Source: Reyranella sp. CPCC 100927 (GTDB taxonomy: Bacteria; Pseudomonadota; Alphaproteobacteria; Reyranellales; Reyranellaceae). Taken from it: a stretch of DNA of 64,000 nucleotides. The translations under genes were made by a program, and so were the position numbers. Position 1 is the first letter of the stretch, and the number at the start of each line of letters is the position of its first letter. Of the stretch, positions 35,254 through 45,775 are shown piece after piece. The stretch covers positions 55,199 through 119,198 of the forward strand of contig NZ_VOHA01000023.1 in NCBI RefSeq assembly GCF_007859315.1. The letters are read 5' to 3'. Under the pieces are notes generated by a model. That model had not been told where the DNA came from. It did no database searches and saw only the letters and a program-made list of their open reading frames with translations.

Positions 35254-36411
35254 ATGCCGCCGCCGTCAGATGCGATCGCCGCCGTCACCCACGCCGATCC
35301 CTATCCCTATTACGCCGCGCTGGTGGCACAGCGGCCGTTCTACCGCGACGACAAGCTCGGTCTGTGGGTCGCCAGCAGCGCCGCCGCCGTCGACGCGGTG
35401 CTGGCCTGCGCCAGCGGCCGCGTGCGGCCGCCGGCCGAGCCGGTGCCGCAGGCCCTGGTGGGATCGCCGGCCGGCGACATCTTCCGCCATCTCGTGCGCA
35501 TGAACGACGGCGCCGGCCACTGTCCCTTCAAGCAGGCGGTGGCGGCGACGCTGTCCGCCGTCGACGACATCAGGGTCGCCGCCGTGGCCGATCTCCGGGC
35601 GCAGCGCCTGGTCGGCACGATGGCGCTGAACGACGTCGTCTTCGCCCTGCCGGCCCATGTCGTGGGCAGCCTGCTGGGCGTGCCGGATGATCGCCTGCCG
35701 CAGCTCGCGCAATGGGCCGGTGATTTTGTGCGCAGCATCGCACCCGGCGCCGACACCACGGCGCTCGCCCGCGGCAACGTCGCGGCGCGCCAGTTGCTGG
35801 CGATGTTCCATGACATGCTGGCCCGCGCGCGCGACAGCGACGGCCTGCTGGCGCGGCTGGCGCACGACGCCGGCAGCGTCGGCCGTCCGGCCGCCGACGT
35901 GATCGTGGCCAACAGTATCGGCTTTCTGTCGCAGACGTATGACGCCACGGCAGGTCTGATCGGCAACACGCTGGTGACGCTGGCGCGCCATCCCGAGCTG
36001 CAGGCGTGCGTCGAGGCCGACCCCGGCCGGGTGCGCGCCGTGGTGGGCGAGGTCCTGCGCTACGACCCCTCGGTGCACAACACGCGCCGCTTCATGGCCG
36101 CCGACACCGTCATCGCCGGCCAGGCATTGACGGCGCACGATGCCGTGCTGGTGGTGCTGGCCGCCGCCGGCCGCGATCCGGCCGCCAATCCCGATCCGGC
36201 GCGCCTCGACCTCGCGCGGCAGCATATCAGGCTGTTCACGTTCGGCGCCGGCGTGCATGCCTGTCCCGGCGAGCGCGTGGCCGCGACCATCGCCCAGGCC
36301 GCGGTCACCCGATTGATTGCGACCGGCGTGCGGCCGCCGGCGCTGCTGGACGGCTTGGCCTACCGTCCGTCCGGCAATGTCCGAATCCCGCTGTTCGCGG
36401 CGGATGCCTGA
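35254..36411 (+). CDS. Cytochrome P450
   Basis: A 385-residue bacterial class I P450. The haem-binding Cys is about C337 in 'FTFGAGVHACPG'. The ExxR motif is in 'VVGEVLRYDP' near 268. The I-helix reads 'GFLSQTYDATAGLIGN' near 230, without the usual acid-alcohol pair in its canonical form. No redox partner is adjacent; the substrate is unknown. Start 35254 has TTGGAG eight bases upstream; a TTG at 35242 would also be in frame. Confidence 0.92.
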   Translation: MPPPSDAIAAVTHADPYPYYAALVAQRPFYRDDKLGLWVASSAAAVDAVLACASGRVRPPAEPVPQALVGSPAGDIFRHLVRMNDGAGHCPFKQAVAATLSAVDDIRVAAVADLRAQRLVGTMALNDVVFALPAHVVGSLLGVPDDRLPQLAQWAGDFVRSIAPGADTTALARGNVAARQLLAMFHDMLARARDSDGLLARLAHDAGSVGRPAADVIVANSIGFLSQTYDATAGLIGNTLVTLARHPELQACVEADPGRVRAVVGEVLRYDPSVHNTRRFMAADTVIAGQALTAHDAVLVVLAAAGRDPAANPDPARLDLARQHIRLFTFGAGVHACPGERVAATIAQAAVTRLIATGVRPPALLDGLAYRPSGNVRIPLFAADA

Positions 36412-36451
36412 CCCGTTCCCTCCGACGTGATTGGACCGCTATAGTCGGTGA

Positions 36452-37456
36452 ATGCTCGAAGTGGTGACCGCGGCCCGGCCGATCGCTGAGGCGCTGCGCA
36501 CGCTGCGCCGGCGCCTGGCCGGCATGACGGTGCCCGACGTCTCGATCTCATGGCATGGCGGCGGCGGCGTGCGCGGCGATATCGTCTGGCTGCGCGACGA
36601 GCGTTTCTGGTGGCGTCTCGATGCGGCGCGTCATCCCGGCCGCTGCAGCCTGATGTTCGGCCACGAGGCGCGCACGCCCTCGCACAGCGAGAGTGCCACC
36701 TGCGAGATCAACCTGCGCACCAAGGGCGCCGACCGCAGGCTGGCCGGTGCGCTGGTGCGCGACGAGGCCGGCAAGCTCTACCTGGCGCACAGCGGCAAGA
36801 TCGGCGGCGGCCGCACCGGCCGGCGCCGCCCGGCGTTCCGCGCCTATCTCGCCGGCGGCAATTGGCAGACGGTGCGCTGGCCCGACGGCCGCGAGGGCGA
36901 GCTGCTGCTGATCGCGCCGCTCGACGGGCCGCGGCTGGGCCGCCAGATCGGCCGCTTCGTGCAGGCGGTCCATCGCTACAAGCGCCGCCATATCGATGGC
37001 GACACCCCGATGCCGGCGGCGCTGGTGGTGCCCACGGCCGCGGGCGGCGCCGCCAAACGCGGTTTCGCCGAGGAGGCGACGCCGTTCGCCGAACCGCCGT
37101 CGCTCGCCGCGCTGTGCGATCGCGGCCTGCTGCTGGATGCGCTGGGCGACGAATTGAACCGCCGCGGCCTGATCGGCGAGGGCGCGCCCAGCGCGCCGCT
37201 GTTTGCCACCCGCAAGCTGGCCGCGCGTCTCATCGAGCTGGAGACCGGCACCTCGGCGGCGGCGCTGGAACGCGCCGTCGGCCGCCTGCTGCTGCGCGGC
37301 GCCGGTGCCGGCGACGGCACGCGCGCCATCCTGGTCGCCCCCGATGCGGCGGCGCCGATGCTGGCGGCGCTGGCCCGCCATGGTGTCACCCTGGTGCGCT
37401 ACCGCTGGCAGCGCGCGCGGCCGGTGTTCACGGGCCTCGACGCGGCATTGGGCTAG
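36452..37456 (+). CDS. Unknown protein, 334 residues
   Basis: No family recognised. It is soluble and Arg/Ala/Gly-rich. The N-terminal half looks beta-rich ('ISWHGGGGVRGDIVWLRDERFWWRLD' region near 33-58, aromatic), with two Cys near 65 and 84. A central 'GRFVQAVHRYKRRHIDGDTPMP' follows. The C-terminal third is an alpha/beta unit ending 'PMLAALARHGVTLVRYRW'. It is followed after 11 bases by the DUF1491 gene on the same strand, so the two are probably cotranscribed. Confidence 0.75.
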   Translation: MLEVVTAARPIAEALRTLRRRLAGMTVPDVSISWHGGGGVRGDIVWLRDERFWWRLDAARHPGRCSLMFGHEARTPSHSESATCEINLRTKGADRRLAGALVRDEAGKLYLAHSGKIGGGRTGRRRPAFRAYLAGGNWQTVRWPDGREGELLLIAPLDGPRLGRQIGRFVQAVHRYKRRHIDGDTPMPAALVVPTAAGGAAKRGFAEEATPFAEPPSLAALCDRGLLLDALGDELNRRGLIGEGAPSAPLFATRKLAARLIELETGTSAAALERAVGRLLLRGAGAGDGTRAILVAPDAAAPMLAALARHGVTLVRYRWQRARPVFTGLDAALG

Positions 37457-37467
37457 GGGATCGCGTC

Positions 37468-37803
37468 ATGGCCATGGGGTTGACCACGGGTCTCTGGATC
37501 TCGGCCCAGGTGCGGCTGTGCGATCGGCGCAACATCGCCGCCTACGTCGCGCGCCGCGGCGATCCCGACGCCGGCTCGGTGCTGATCAAGGTCGTGCGCT
37601 TCGCCGCCGGCACCATCGTCTACGCCCCGGCCAACGCGCTCGACGAGGAGCCGACCTGGACCCGCGCCACCGGCCCGCAGCCGGTGCCGGAACCCGATGC
37701 CGACGCCTATATCGCGCGCCAGGTGGCCCGCGATCCCGACCTCTGGGTGCTGGAAATCGAGGACCGCAAGAGCGAGTGGGAGCCCGACGGCCGCGTCCTC
37801 TAG
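37468..37803 (+). CDS. DUF1491 protein
   Basis: A 111-residue protein found in alphaproteobacteria. The family pattern is visible: 'LWISAQVRLCDRRNIAAYV' then 'RRGDPDAGSVLIKVVRF', 'PTWTRATGP', and a terminal 'ARDPDLWVLEIEDR'. Function is unknown. It is small, soluble and probably enzymatic or adaptor-like. It is the second gene of a pair with the 36452 gene. Confidence 0.82.
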   Translation: MAMGLTTGLWISAQVRLCDRRNIAAYVARRGDPDAGSVLIKVVRFAAGTIVYAPANALDEEPTWTRATGPQPVPEPDADAYIARQVARDPDLWVLEIEDRKSEWEPDGRVL

Positions 37804-37927
37804 CGCAGACTGACCGCACGCTCCGTTTCGGCACAGAAAAATCCCTACCGAATCCGGGCGTTAGGGTGTATCGTTAAACCAACGAAAAGCGCGGTGCCCA
37901 CCAAGGGCAACCGTACCTGGTGCCGTG

Positions 37928-38569
37928 ATGAACGAGATCCCCTCCTCGGCCGTCACCGCCGCTCACGCCGTCGTCTCGTCCCCGTCCGGGGATGGTCTCG
38001 ATGTCGCGGCGGCTTCCGCGATGGTCCGTCCCGATGGCGCCGCCGATCCGGTCGCGGCGCTGGCCCTCGATGACATTCCGCTGGACCTGCTGCTGCGCGT
38101 GCGCGGCCTGGTCGAGATCGCGCCGCGTGGCGATGCGCCGCTCTACGCCAGCGACGGTGTCGGCGACTGGTCGGGCGCCACGCACGACTCGGCGCGATTG
38201 GCCGGGCTCTCGCCGCCTGGCGTCGACATGGTGTTCGACGGCGCCGGTGCGGGCATGCACATGGCCGCCGATCATCCCGCGTTCTTTGCCGCGGCCGACG
38301 TCGTGATCCCGACCGCCATGGTCGATCCGGTGGTCGATCTCGGTGCGTTGTCGGGCGCGCCGGACTCGTTTGCGCCCACCGTCCACGATGCGCCGGTCCA
38401 CGTCGACGTCGCCATCGACGATGCGGCGCCTGTCGGCCTCGAGGCGCCCGACGTGCGTGCGCCCGAACTGTCGTGGCTGGCCGGCCTCGACGGCGATGGC
38501 CTGCATGTCGGCGAAGCCTGGGCCTGGAACGACGTCAAGGGCGGCTACGTCTTCGACCACTACGTCTAG
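37928..38569 (+). CDS. Unknown acidic protein, 213 residues
   Basis: No family recognised. It is very rich in Asp, Ala, Val and Gly and poor in Lys. There is no N-terminal signal peptide; it begins with a Ser/Ala/Val-rich low-complexity stretch. Most of the body is Asp-Ala-Pro repeats, such as 'DVAIDDAAPVGLEAPD'. The last 30 residues are more ordered and aromatic ('EAWAWNDVKGGYVFDHYV'). Asp-rich bodies with such C-termini occur in some type I-secreted proteins, but that is only a guess. A GTG at 37925 is an alternative start. Confidence 0.6.
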   Translation: MNEIPSSAVTAAHAVVSSPSGDGLDVAAASAMVRPDGAADPVAALALDDIPLDLLLRVRGLVEIAPRGDAPLYASDGVGDWSGATHDSARLAGLSPPGVDMVFDGAGAGMHMAADHPAFFAAADVVIPTAMVDPVVDLGALSGAPDSFAPTVHDAPVHVDVAIDDAAPVGLEAPDVRAPELSWLAGLDGDGLHVGEAWAWNDVKGGYVFDHYV

Positions 38570-38570
38570 C

Positions 38571-38742
38571 CCCTTCTCCCCGCGCAGGCGGGGAGAAGGG
38601 GGACGCCGTGCAACGGCGGCCGGATGAGGGGCTTCGACAACGTCGTGATCAGACGAGGTTTTGCTGGCATCGCACGGCAATCGCGAAGCCCCTCATCCGG
38701 CGCTGACGCGCCACCTTCTCCCCGCCTGCGCGGGGAGAAGGG
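38571..38742. repeat. Inverted-repeat element, family C
   Basis: The outer units are CCTTCTCCCCGC...GCGGGGAGAAGG hairpins at both ends. Inner arms read GATGAGGGGCTTC and its complement around about 40 bases. Related copies are at 41362, 44042, 58581, 59341 and 62988. It lies between convergent genes and may terminate both. Confidence 0.85.
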
Positions 38743-38748
38743 AAGACC

Positions 38749-39411
38749 CTACGCCCCGCGCAGCGCCGCGATGTTGGCGGCGTAGCGGTCGGGGCCGCCG
38801 GTGAAGACGGCGGTGCCGGCCACCAGCATGTCGGCGCCCGCCGTGATCGACTGCTGCGCCGTCTGCGGGTTGATGCCGCCGTCGACTTCGAGATCGATCT
38901 GCCGGCCCGATGCGTCGATCATGCGACGCAGGGTGGCGATCTTGGCCAGTTGGCTCGCAATGAAGCTCTGGCCGCCGAAGCCGGGATTGACGCTCATCAC
39001 CAGGATCAGGTCGATGTCGCCGATCACCGGCTCGACCACGCCGGCCGGCGTCGCCGGGTTCAGCACCAGGCCGGCCTTCTTGCCCAGCGACTTGATCAGC
39101 TGGATGGTGCGGTGCGGGTGCGGCCCGGCCTCGGGATGGAACGAGATGATGTCGGCACCCGCCTGGGCGAAGTCGGGCACGTAGACGTCGACCGGCGAAA
39201 TCATCAGGTGCACGTCGAACGGCAGCGCCGAATGCGGCCGCAGCGCCTTCACCACATTGGGGCCGATCGTGATGTTGGGCACGAAGTGCCCGTCCATCAC
39301 GTCGACATGCACGACGTCGGCGCCGGCCGCGGTGATGGCCGCGACCTCGCGGCCGAGCGCCGCGAAGTCGGCGGACAGGATCGAGGGTGCGATGCGGACC
39401 GGCTGCTGCAT
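38749..39411 (-). CDS. rpe: Ribulose-phosphate 3-epimerase
   Basis: A 220-residue TIM-barrel enzyme interconverting ribulose 5-phosphate and xylulose 5-phosphate. Motifs: '[14 protein letters not shown]' at 7-20, '[17 protein letters not shown]' near 35 (metal-binding His and Asp), 'VHLMI', 'FHPEAG', '[16 protein letters not shown]' near 137, and '[11 protein letters not shown]' near 175. Full length. It stands alone here, outside a Calvin or pentose cluster. Confidence 0.96.
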   Translation of the reverse strand: MQQPVRIAPSILSADFAALGREVAAITAAGADVVHVDVMDGHFVPNITIGPNVVKALRPHSALPFDVHLMISPVDVYVPDFAQAGADIISFHPEAGPHPHRTIQLIKSLGKKAGLVLNPATPAGVVEPVIGDIDLILVMSVNPGFGGQSFIASQLAKIATLRRMIDASGRQIDLEVDGGINPQTAQQSITAGADMLVAGTAVFTGGPDRYAANIAALRGA

Positions 39412-39448
39412 GGCCGCTGGGTATCAGGCCGCGGCCGCCATCACAAGG

Positions 39449-40421
39449 CTACGCCCGCACCTCCTGGCGCTGGAAGATCACGTAGGTGAAGGCGAACACG
39501 CCGATCACGGCCGCGATCAGGGTGGTGATCGGCGGCCAGGCCAGCAGCAGGCTTTCGTTGAGCGGCAAGGCACCGCCGCGCACCATCCCCTGGGCCTGCG
39601 TCAGCATGCCGATGGTGGGGTTGCGCAGGATGGTGGCTTCGGGCTGCGGCTGCAGCACCACCAGGCTGGCATCGGTGAACAGCGAACTGGGCGACACGCG
39701 CGAGAGGCCGAGGAACCAGTTCAGCTGCGAGTCGCTCAGCAGCCCGACCCGCGCCGCCAGCGGATCGGGGGCCGCCACCATCTGCACGATGATCGGCACC
39801 AGCAGCGGCCAGATCAGCATCAGGAACAGCCACAGGCCCAGTGCGCACAGCGCCGCCGTCGCGGTCGAGCGGAAGACCACGGAGAAGAACATGGCGATCG
39901 CCAGCCACACGCCGGCAAAGGCGATGGCGATCATCAGGAACGCCACGCCGCGCGCCACTTCCTCGCTGCTGGGCGGCACGCCCATGGTGATCAGGCCCAG
40001 GCCGACGATCAGCAGCCACAGTGCCGTGAGGCCGGTCGCCAGCGTGCACAGGCCGGCCAGGAACTTGCCCAGCAGCAGCGCGTCGCGATAGATCGGCTGC
40101 GCCAGGATCCGGCTCATGGTGCGGCGGTTGAACTCGCTGTTGATCGCATCGAAGCCCAGGCCGATCGCCACCAGCGGCACCAGGATCGACAGTGTGCCCA
40201 GCAGCGAGGGCACGGCGCTGTCCTCCTGCTGGTACAGGAACAGGTTCAGGAACAGGAAGTCGTCGCGCTGGACGGTCTTGCGCACGTTCAGGATGACCAT
40301 CACCACGACGCCGACGCCGGCCAGGACCATCAGCAGTTCCAGCACCCGCATGCGGATGCTGCTGAGGTGATCGGCGTATTCCTTCAGGAAGACGACGCCG
40401 AGCCCGGTAAAAGGCGAACCT

Positions 40422-40432
<11 letters not shown>
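39449..40432 (-). CDS. ABC-2 type transporter permease
   Basis: A 327-residue membrane protein. Hydrophobic helices are seen near 30-48, 95-112, 138-160, 165-190, 200-222 and 295-318, the six-span layout of ABC-2 permeases. The extracytoplasmic loop between the fifth and sixth helices is large. The start overlaps the end of the ATPase gene by 11 bases. The set of NEW3 protein, ATPase and permease suggests an exporter of an envelope component; the cargo is unknown. Confidence 0.88.
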
Positions 40433-41357
<925 letters not shown>

Positions 41358-41361
41358 CTCT

Positions 41362-41472
41362 TCCTCCCCACGCAGTGGGGAGGTGCCCCGATACGACGTT
41401 TCGACGCCTCGCGTCGAAACGTCGGTGGGCGGAGGGGACCCTTCGGCCACCTTCCCCGCAGGCGGGGAAGGG
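41362..41472. repeat. Inverted-repeat element, family C, inside the NEW3-ABC operon
   Basis: Outer CTTCCTCCCCAC...GTGGGGAGG and CCTTCCCCGC...GCGGGGAAGG hairpins flank an inner perfect hairpin around CGTTTCGACGCCTCGCGTCG. Its left edge contains the ATPase gene's ribosome-binding site. Confidence 0.85.
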
Positions 41473-41493
41473 AAGCAATATCCCTCATCACGC

Positions 41494-42654
41494 TCACCGC
41501 CGGCCGAAGTAGGCGACGGCGCCGACCAGGACCAGCAGGGCGGCGGCGATGATGCCGACGCCGGTGATGCCCAGCAGCGTCGACGTGCCGACCACGATGC
41601 GGAAGTCGGACGACACACTGTCGCCCTTGGTGTTGGCGCGCATCGTGCTCTGGTAGTCGCCGGCCAGCGCCTTGTTGAACGGCGTGATGGTGGCCACCAC
41701 GTCCTTCTTCTCGCCCGGGCCCAGCTTGTCGACGGTCTTGGGGTTGAACTCGATCTTCCAGTTCTGCGGCACGGTGCCGGCCAGCTCGATCTCCTCGGCC
41801 GCCGCCGTGCCGTCGTTGCTCAGCACCAGCGCCAGCTGCGACTCGACGCCCGCCTGGGCCTCGCCCGACAGGCGGCCGTCCTTGCCGGCCAGCCGCAGGG
41901 TGGGCGTTCCCTGCACCAGCAGGGTCACCTGGGACGTGGCGTTGGCGCCATCGGCCTCGGCGCGGATGCGCGCCGGATAGGAGCCGGCGGCGATGTCGCG
42001 CGGCAGCTTGATGGCGACCTTGATCTCCTTGCTCTGCCCGGCCTCGATCGGGATCGAGCTCAGTTCGTTGGCGCCGTAGGCCTCGGTGAAGGTGGCGGTG
42101 AAGCCCTTCTGCATGTCGGCGCCGAAGCGCACGATGGCGTCCTTGCCCGAATCGTTGCTGACCGTGAACGTGTAGTCGAAGGTCGATTTGGGCGTGCCGC
42201 GCAGTTCGGGCAGCTTCACCTTCACCGACAGCTTGGCCGCCACCTCGCCGCCGATGGTGAGGCTCATCGGCAGTTCGGTCGTGGTGCTGGCGGTCTTGGC
42301 CTGGATCACGATCGGATAGCTGCCCGCCGCCGCCTTGCCCGGCGCCTCGACCCGCAGGTTCAAGGTCACGCTCTCGTTGCTGGCCGGCATCGCCGCGCTG
42401 ATCGGCTGGCCGCCGCCCATCAGGTCGACCTTCCAGCCCTCGGGCACGCCCTTCACCGACAGCGCCACCACCTCGGGCGGCAGGCCGGCGTTCTGCAGCT
42501 TCAGCCGGATGGTCGAGACCTCGCCCGCGCGCGCCGTCGTCGACGGGAAATCGGTGGTCAGCCACAGGCCCTTGGGCGGGTCCGCCGCCAGCGCGGCGGG
42601 ACTGGCCAGCCCCAGGACGGCGGCGAACAGCAGCGACAACGTGGCTCTACGCAT
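41494..42654 (-). CDS. Exported NEW3-domain protein
   Basis: A 386-residue protein with a signal peptide ('MRRATLSLLFAAVLGLASPA', cleavage near 'ALAAD'). Three immunoglobulin-like NEW3 repeats follow at about 30-130, 135-245 and 250-355, each with the 'VPEGWKV', 'AGSYPIVI' or 'GDYQSTM' pattern. A C-terminal membrane helix (about 362-384, ending 'FGRR') anchors it, so most of it is periplasmic. It is the first gene of the operon with the ABC-2 transporter, a known genomic pairing. It probably binds or presents the exported substrate; that is inference. Confidence 0.88.
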   Translation of the reverse strand: MRRATLSLLFAAVLGLASPAALAADPPKGLWLTTDFPSTTARAGEVSTIRLKLQNAGLPPEVVALSVKGVPEGWKVDLMGGGQPISAAMPASNESVTLNLRVEAPGKAAAGSYPIVIQAKTASTTTELPMSLTIGGEVAAKLSVKVKLPELRGTPKSTFDYTFTVSNDSGKDAIVRFGADMQKGFTATFTEAYGANELSSIPIEAGQSKEIKVAIKLPRDIAAGSYPARIRAEADGANATSQVTLLVQGTPTLRLAGKDGRLSGEAQAGVESQLALVLSNDGTAAAEEIELAGTVPQNWKIEFNPKTVDKLGPGEKKDVVATITPFNKALAGDYQSTMRANTKGDSVSSDFRIVVGTSTLLGITGVGIIAAALLVLVGAVAYFGRR

Positions 42655-42854
42655 GACGTCTCCCGACGGTTTTTACGGTTCGAACAACAAGGGGCGCGAT
42701 CCACGGGGCGGGACCGGCGGCGCGAGGCAACGACTTAGGGAAAATGCATGCGAAGGATCAAGCCCGGACATGCGTCTGGCACAAAAGTTATCTCGCGCCT
42801 GCGAAGAGACCGTCTGTCTCCGTGGCTCGAGACCATGAGAACGGATCGGGAAGA

Positions 42855-42929
42855 TGGAGCGGGCGACGGGATTTGAACCCGCGACCCTCGGCATGGGAGG
42901 CCGATGCTCTACCACTGAGCTACACCCGC
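42855..42929 (-). tRNA. tRNA-Gly (anticodon CCC), CCA encoded
   Basis: Read on the minus strand, the acceptor stem GCGGGTG pairs with CGCCCGC (one T-G pair). The D-arm GTAGCTCAGTGGTAGAGC, anticodon arm TCGGC-CTCCCAT-GCCGA and T-arm GGGTTCAAATCCC all fit. The anticodon at positions 34-36 is CCC. The 3' CCA is in the genome. Confidence 0.95.
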
Positions 42930-42980
42930 GCGCCGCGCGCACTATAGGGAGCGCCCGCGCCACCGTCTACCGCCTGCACA

Positions 42981-43121
42981 CCCTCATCCTGAGGAGCCGG
43001 CGTAGCCGGCGTCTCGAAGGATGGGCTGTGGTCTCGCTCGTTCGTTCCGTCCGTTGTCGCACCGCTCGTGCGGTAGCCCACCCTTCGAGACGCTCGCTGC
43101 GCTCGCTCCTCAGGGTGAGGT
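42981..43121. repeat. Paired inverted REP-like element, family A
   Basis: Arms CTCATCCTGAGGAGCCGGCG and the inverted CGCTCCTCAGGGTGAGG frame about 50 bases. The whole repeats the layout at 20528 and, in reverse, at 60964. The remaining bases of 42930-43271 show no gene. Confidence 0.85.
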
Positions 43122-43271
43122 TGGTGCCAAGGGTAGATCGTCCTGCCGCGGCTCGCAGTGCGGCAGCCGGGTGGCGGCCTGCCGCCGCCGCGTCTCGCCT
43201 CTGCCGGATCGATCTGCTACAAGCCGCGGTCATTTTCGCGGGGCCATCAGGTTAACGAAAGGAAAACACCC

Positions 43272-44033
43272 ATGGATGTGAAAGGCCATGCTGCCATTGT
43301 CACCGGTGGTGCTTCGGGTCTGGGCGGCGCCACGGCCTCCGCATTGGCGGCGGCTGGGGCCAAGGTTGCGATCCTCGACCTGCAAGAGGAACTGGGCCAA
43401 AAGAAGGCGGCCGAGCTCGGCGGCATCTATGTGAAGTGCAACGTGGCCGACGGCGCCAGCGCCGAGGCGGCGGTGAAGGCCGCGGTCGACAAGCTGGGCG
43501 CCCCGCGCGTCACCGTGAACTGTGCCGGCATCGGCCGCGCCGCGCGCACCATCTCCAAGAACGGACCGCATGCGCTGGAGATGTTCGCCCAGGTCATCAA
43601 CGTGAACCTGATCGGCACCTTCAACATCATCCGCCTGGCGTCGTGGGAGATGTCCAAGGCCGAGCCGCTGGCCGGCGGTGAGCGCGGCGTCATCATCAAC
43701 ACCGCCTCGGTGGCCGCCTTCGACGGCCAGATCGGCCAGGCCGCCTATTCGGCGTCCAAGGGCGGCGTCGTGGGCATGACCCTGCCGATCGCGCGCGACC
43801 TCGCCTCGATCGGCGTGCGCGTCTGCACCATCGCGCCCGGCCTGTTCCTGACGCCGATGATGATGGGCCTGTCGGAAGAGGCGCAGAAGAGCCTGGGCGC
43901 CCAGGTGCCGTTCCCGTCGCGTCTGGGCGATCCGGCCGAGTATGCCGCACTCGCCATGCACATCGTGCAGAACGCGATGCTCAACGGCGAGGTGATCCGC
44001 CTCGACGGCGCCATCCGCATGGCCCCGAAATAG
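43272..44033 (+). CDS. SDR-family dehydrogenase (3-hydroxyacyl-CoA dehydrogenase type 2-like)
   Basis: A 253-residue SDR close to the HSD17B10 group. '[21 protein letters not shown]' is the NAD-binding turn at about 9-29 (described in part), with Asp at the end of beta 2 ('ILDLQE') indicating NAD preference. 'VNCAGIGRA' is near 80, Ser in '[11 protein letters not shown]' near 140, and 'YSASKGG' near 158. The insert '[12 protein letters not shown]' is typical of the group. Likely role in fatty acyl or branched-chain acyl-CoA oxidation. Start 43272 follows GAAAGGAAA. Confidence 0.9.
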   Translation: MDVKGHAAIVTGGASGLGGATASALAAAGAKVAILDLQEELGQKKAAELGGIYVKCNVADGASAEAAVKAAVDKLGAPRVTVNCAGIGRAARTISKNGPHALEMFAQVINVNLIGTFNIIRLASWEMSKAEPLAGGERGVIINTASVAAFDGQIGQAAYSASKGGVVGMTLPIARDLASIGVRVCTIAPGLFLTPMMMGLSEEAQKSLGAQVPFPSRLGDPAEYAALAMHIVQNAMLNGEVIRLDGAIRMAPK

Positions 44034-44041
44034 TCCATCCT

Positions 44042-44166
44042 ACCTTCCCCCGCTGGCGGGGGAAGGTGCCCGAAGGGCGGATGGGGGGCCTTCAGGCACA
44101 ACGTCTGTTGAGGCGCACCCCCAACCGGCGCTGCGCGCCACCTTCCCCCGCAAAGCGGGGGAAGGT
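44042..44166. repeat. Inverted-repeat element, family C
   Basis: Hairpins ACCTTCCCCCGC...GCGGGGGAAGGT at both ends, inner text GCCCGAAGGGCGGATGGGGG and its inverted partner. It begins nine bases after the SDR stop codon. Confidence 0.85.
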
Positions 44167-44212
44167 ATGAAGCCCCCATACCTGTCACCCCATAGTCACC
44201 ACCGCCGTCACC

Positions 44213-44240
44213 GGGCCTTATGTGAAGGCCCTTGATTTTC
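44213..44240 (+). terminator. Rho-independent terminator upstream of metK
   Basis: A 7-bp stem (GGGCCTT 44213-44219 with AAGGCCC 44225-44231) is followed by TTGATTTT. It separates the SDR transcript from the metK leader. Confidence 0.6.
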
Positions 44241-44400
44241 CGCCGGTTTCGCTCTTTCTAGTGGCCGCCGCGCCGGGTTCCCGGCGGGGCCGCGGGGAGT
44301 TCGGGACCCCTTGCCGCCGCGTCACCACAGGCTAAGCGGTCGTACGGCGCTTGCCGGCCGATCACCCCGGTCCAGAACGATGAGCAAGGAGTGACGCGCC
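44241..44400 (+). promoter_or_regulatory. GC-rich structured metK leader
   Basis: About 160 bases with several possible hairpins, for example CGCCGGGTTCCCGGCG around 44276-44291 and GGGGAGTTCGGGACCCC near 44296-44312. An AAGGAG ribosome site lies ten bases before the GTG start. metK leaders often carry SAM-sensing RNAs in this phylum, but I could not match the SAM-II or SAM/SAH consensus. Confidence 0.3.
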
Positions 44401-45687
44401 GTGGCGCTCAAGGATTACCTCTTCACCTCCGAGTCCGTTTCCGAAGGCCATCCCGACAAGGTCTGCGACCAGATCTCCGACGCCATCCTCGATGCCTTCA
44501 TCGCCAACGACCTGAAGCTGGGCATCGAGGACAACAGCGCCGTCAACACCCGCCTGGGCTGCGAGACGCTGGCCACCACCAACAAGATCGTCATCGCCGG
44601 CGAGTGCCGCGCGCAAGATCCCTACATGCGCAAGTACCGCGGCCAGGCGGTGATGAACCGTGACCTGATCGCCCAGGTGGCGCGCGACGTGGTGCGCGAC
44701 ATCGGCTACGAGCAGGACGGCTTCAGCTACGACGGCGCCGACATCGAGGTGCTGCTGCACGGCCAGTCGCCCGACATCGCCATGGGCGTCGACGCCAAGG
44801 TGGGCGGCGACAACCTCGGCGAGCAGGAAGGCGCCGGCGACCAGGGCCTGATGTTCGGCTTCGCCTGCACCGACAGCGAGGTCTACGAGCAGGGCTCGTT
44901 CATGCCGGCCCCGATCTATTTCTCGCACAAGATCCTGAAGGTGCTGTCCGAGAAGCGCCGCTCGGGCGAGCTGCCCGACCTGCTGCCCGACGCCAAGAGC
45001 CAGGTCTCGGTGCGCTTCGTCGACGGCAAGGCCGCCGGCGCCGCCAAGGTGGTGGTTTCGACCCAGCACCGCGAGCACGACAAGAACGGCAAGACCTACA
45101 CCTCGGCCATGATCCGGGAGATGATCCAGAAGGCGGTGGCCTCGGCGCTGCCCGACGGCTGGATGCCCACCAAGGCCGCCGACTTCCTGGTCAACCCGAC
45201 CGGCAACTTCGTGGTCGGCGGTCCCGACGGCGACTGCGGTCTCACCGGCCGCAAGATCATCGTCGACACCTACGGCGGCTACGCCCCGCACGGCGGCGGC
45301 GCCTTCTCGGGCAAGGACCCGACCAAGGTCGACCGCTCGGCCGCCTATGCCTGCCGCTACCTCGCCAAGAACGTGGTCGCCGCCGGTCTCGCCGAGCAGT
45401 GCGAGATCCAGGTCGCCTACGCCATCGGCGTTGCCGATCCGATGTCGCTCTACGTCAACACGCGCGGCACCGGCAAGGTCGACGAGCGCAAGCTCGAGAA
45501 GGTGCTGGCCGAGATCTTCCCGCTGCGGCCGACCGCGATCCGCCGCGGCCTGAAGCTCAACAAGCCGATCTACCGCCGCACCGCCGCCTACGGCCATTTT
45601 GGCCGCCAGCCCGACGCCGACGGCGGCTTCTCCTGGGAAAAGATCGACCTCGTCCCCGAACTCAAGCGCGCCTTCGCCGCCAAGTAA
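44401..45687 (+). CDS. metK: S-adenosylmethionine synthetase
   Basis: A 428-residue enzyme making S-adenosylmethionine from ATP and methionine in the cytoplasm. Motifs: '[19 protein letters not shown]' (in part) at 10-28, '[21 protein letters not shown]', of which GAGDQG near 144 is the hallmark, '[21 protein letters not shown]' around 264-284 (described in part), '[18 protein letters not shown]' near 290. It is somewhat longer than the E. coli enzyme because of small insertions. The start is GTG with AAGGAG upstream. Confidence 0.97.
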   Translation: MALKDYLFTSESVSEGHPDKVCDQISDAILDAFIANDLKLGIEDNSAVNTRLGCETLATTNKIVIAGECRAQDPYMRKYRGQAVMNRDLIAQVARDVVRDIGYEQDGFSYDGADIEVLLHGQSPDIAMGVDAKVGGDNLGEQEGAGDQGLMFGFACTDSEVYEQGSFMPAPIYFSHKILKVLSEKRRSGELPDLLPDAKSQVSVRFVDGKAAGAAKVVVSTQHREHDKNGKTYTSAMIREMIQKAVASALPDGWMPTKAADFLVNPTGNFVVGGPDGDCGLTGRKIIVDTYGGYAPHGGGAFSGKDPTKVDRSAAYACRYLAKNVVAAGLAEQCEIQVAYAIGVADPMSLYVNTRGTGKVDERKLEKVLAEIFPLRPTAIRRGLKLNKPIYRRTAAYGHFGRQPDADGGFSWEKIDLVPELKRAFAAK

Positions 45688-45719
45688 CCTGGGAGCGCGG
45701 GCGTCCCGCCCGCATCAGG
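45688..45719. repeat. Single hairpin of repeat family D
   Basis: CCTGGGAGCGCGGGCGTCCC followed by GCCCGCATCAGG begins at the metK stop and can form a GC hairpin; it may end the metK transcript. Copies of the arm occur at 28264, 47715 and 60578. Confidence 0.7.
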
Positions 45720-45775
45720 AGCAGCAGCCGGGCATGTCCCGGCTGTTTGCGTTAAGGCTTGTCTCCGCTCGCACC

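Noticed and set aside
42855..43121. tRNA-Gly as the attachment site of a genomic island
   Set aside because: The genes after it (SDR, metK) are ordinary GC-rich host genes, and no integrase or repeated tRNA end is seen.
44241..44400. SAM-II or SAM/SAH riboswitch before metK
   Set aside because: I looked for the conserved blocks of both classes and could not find them in order, so I list only an unassigned leader.
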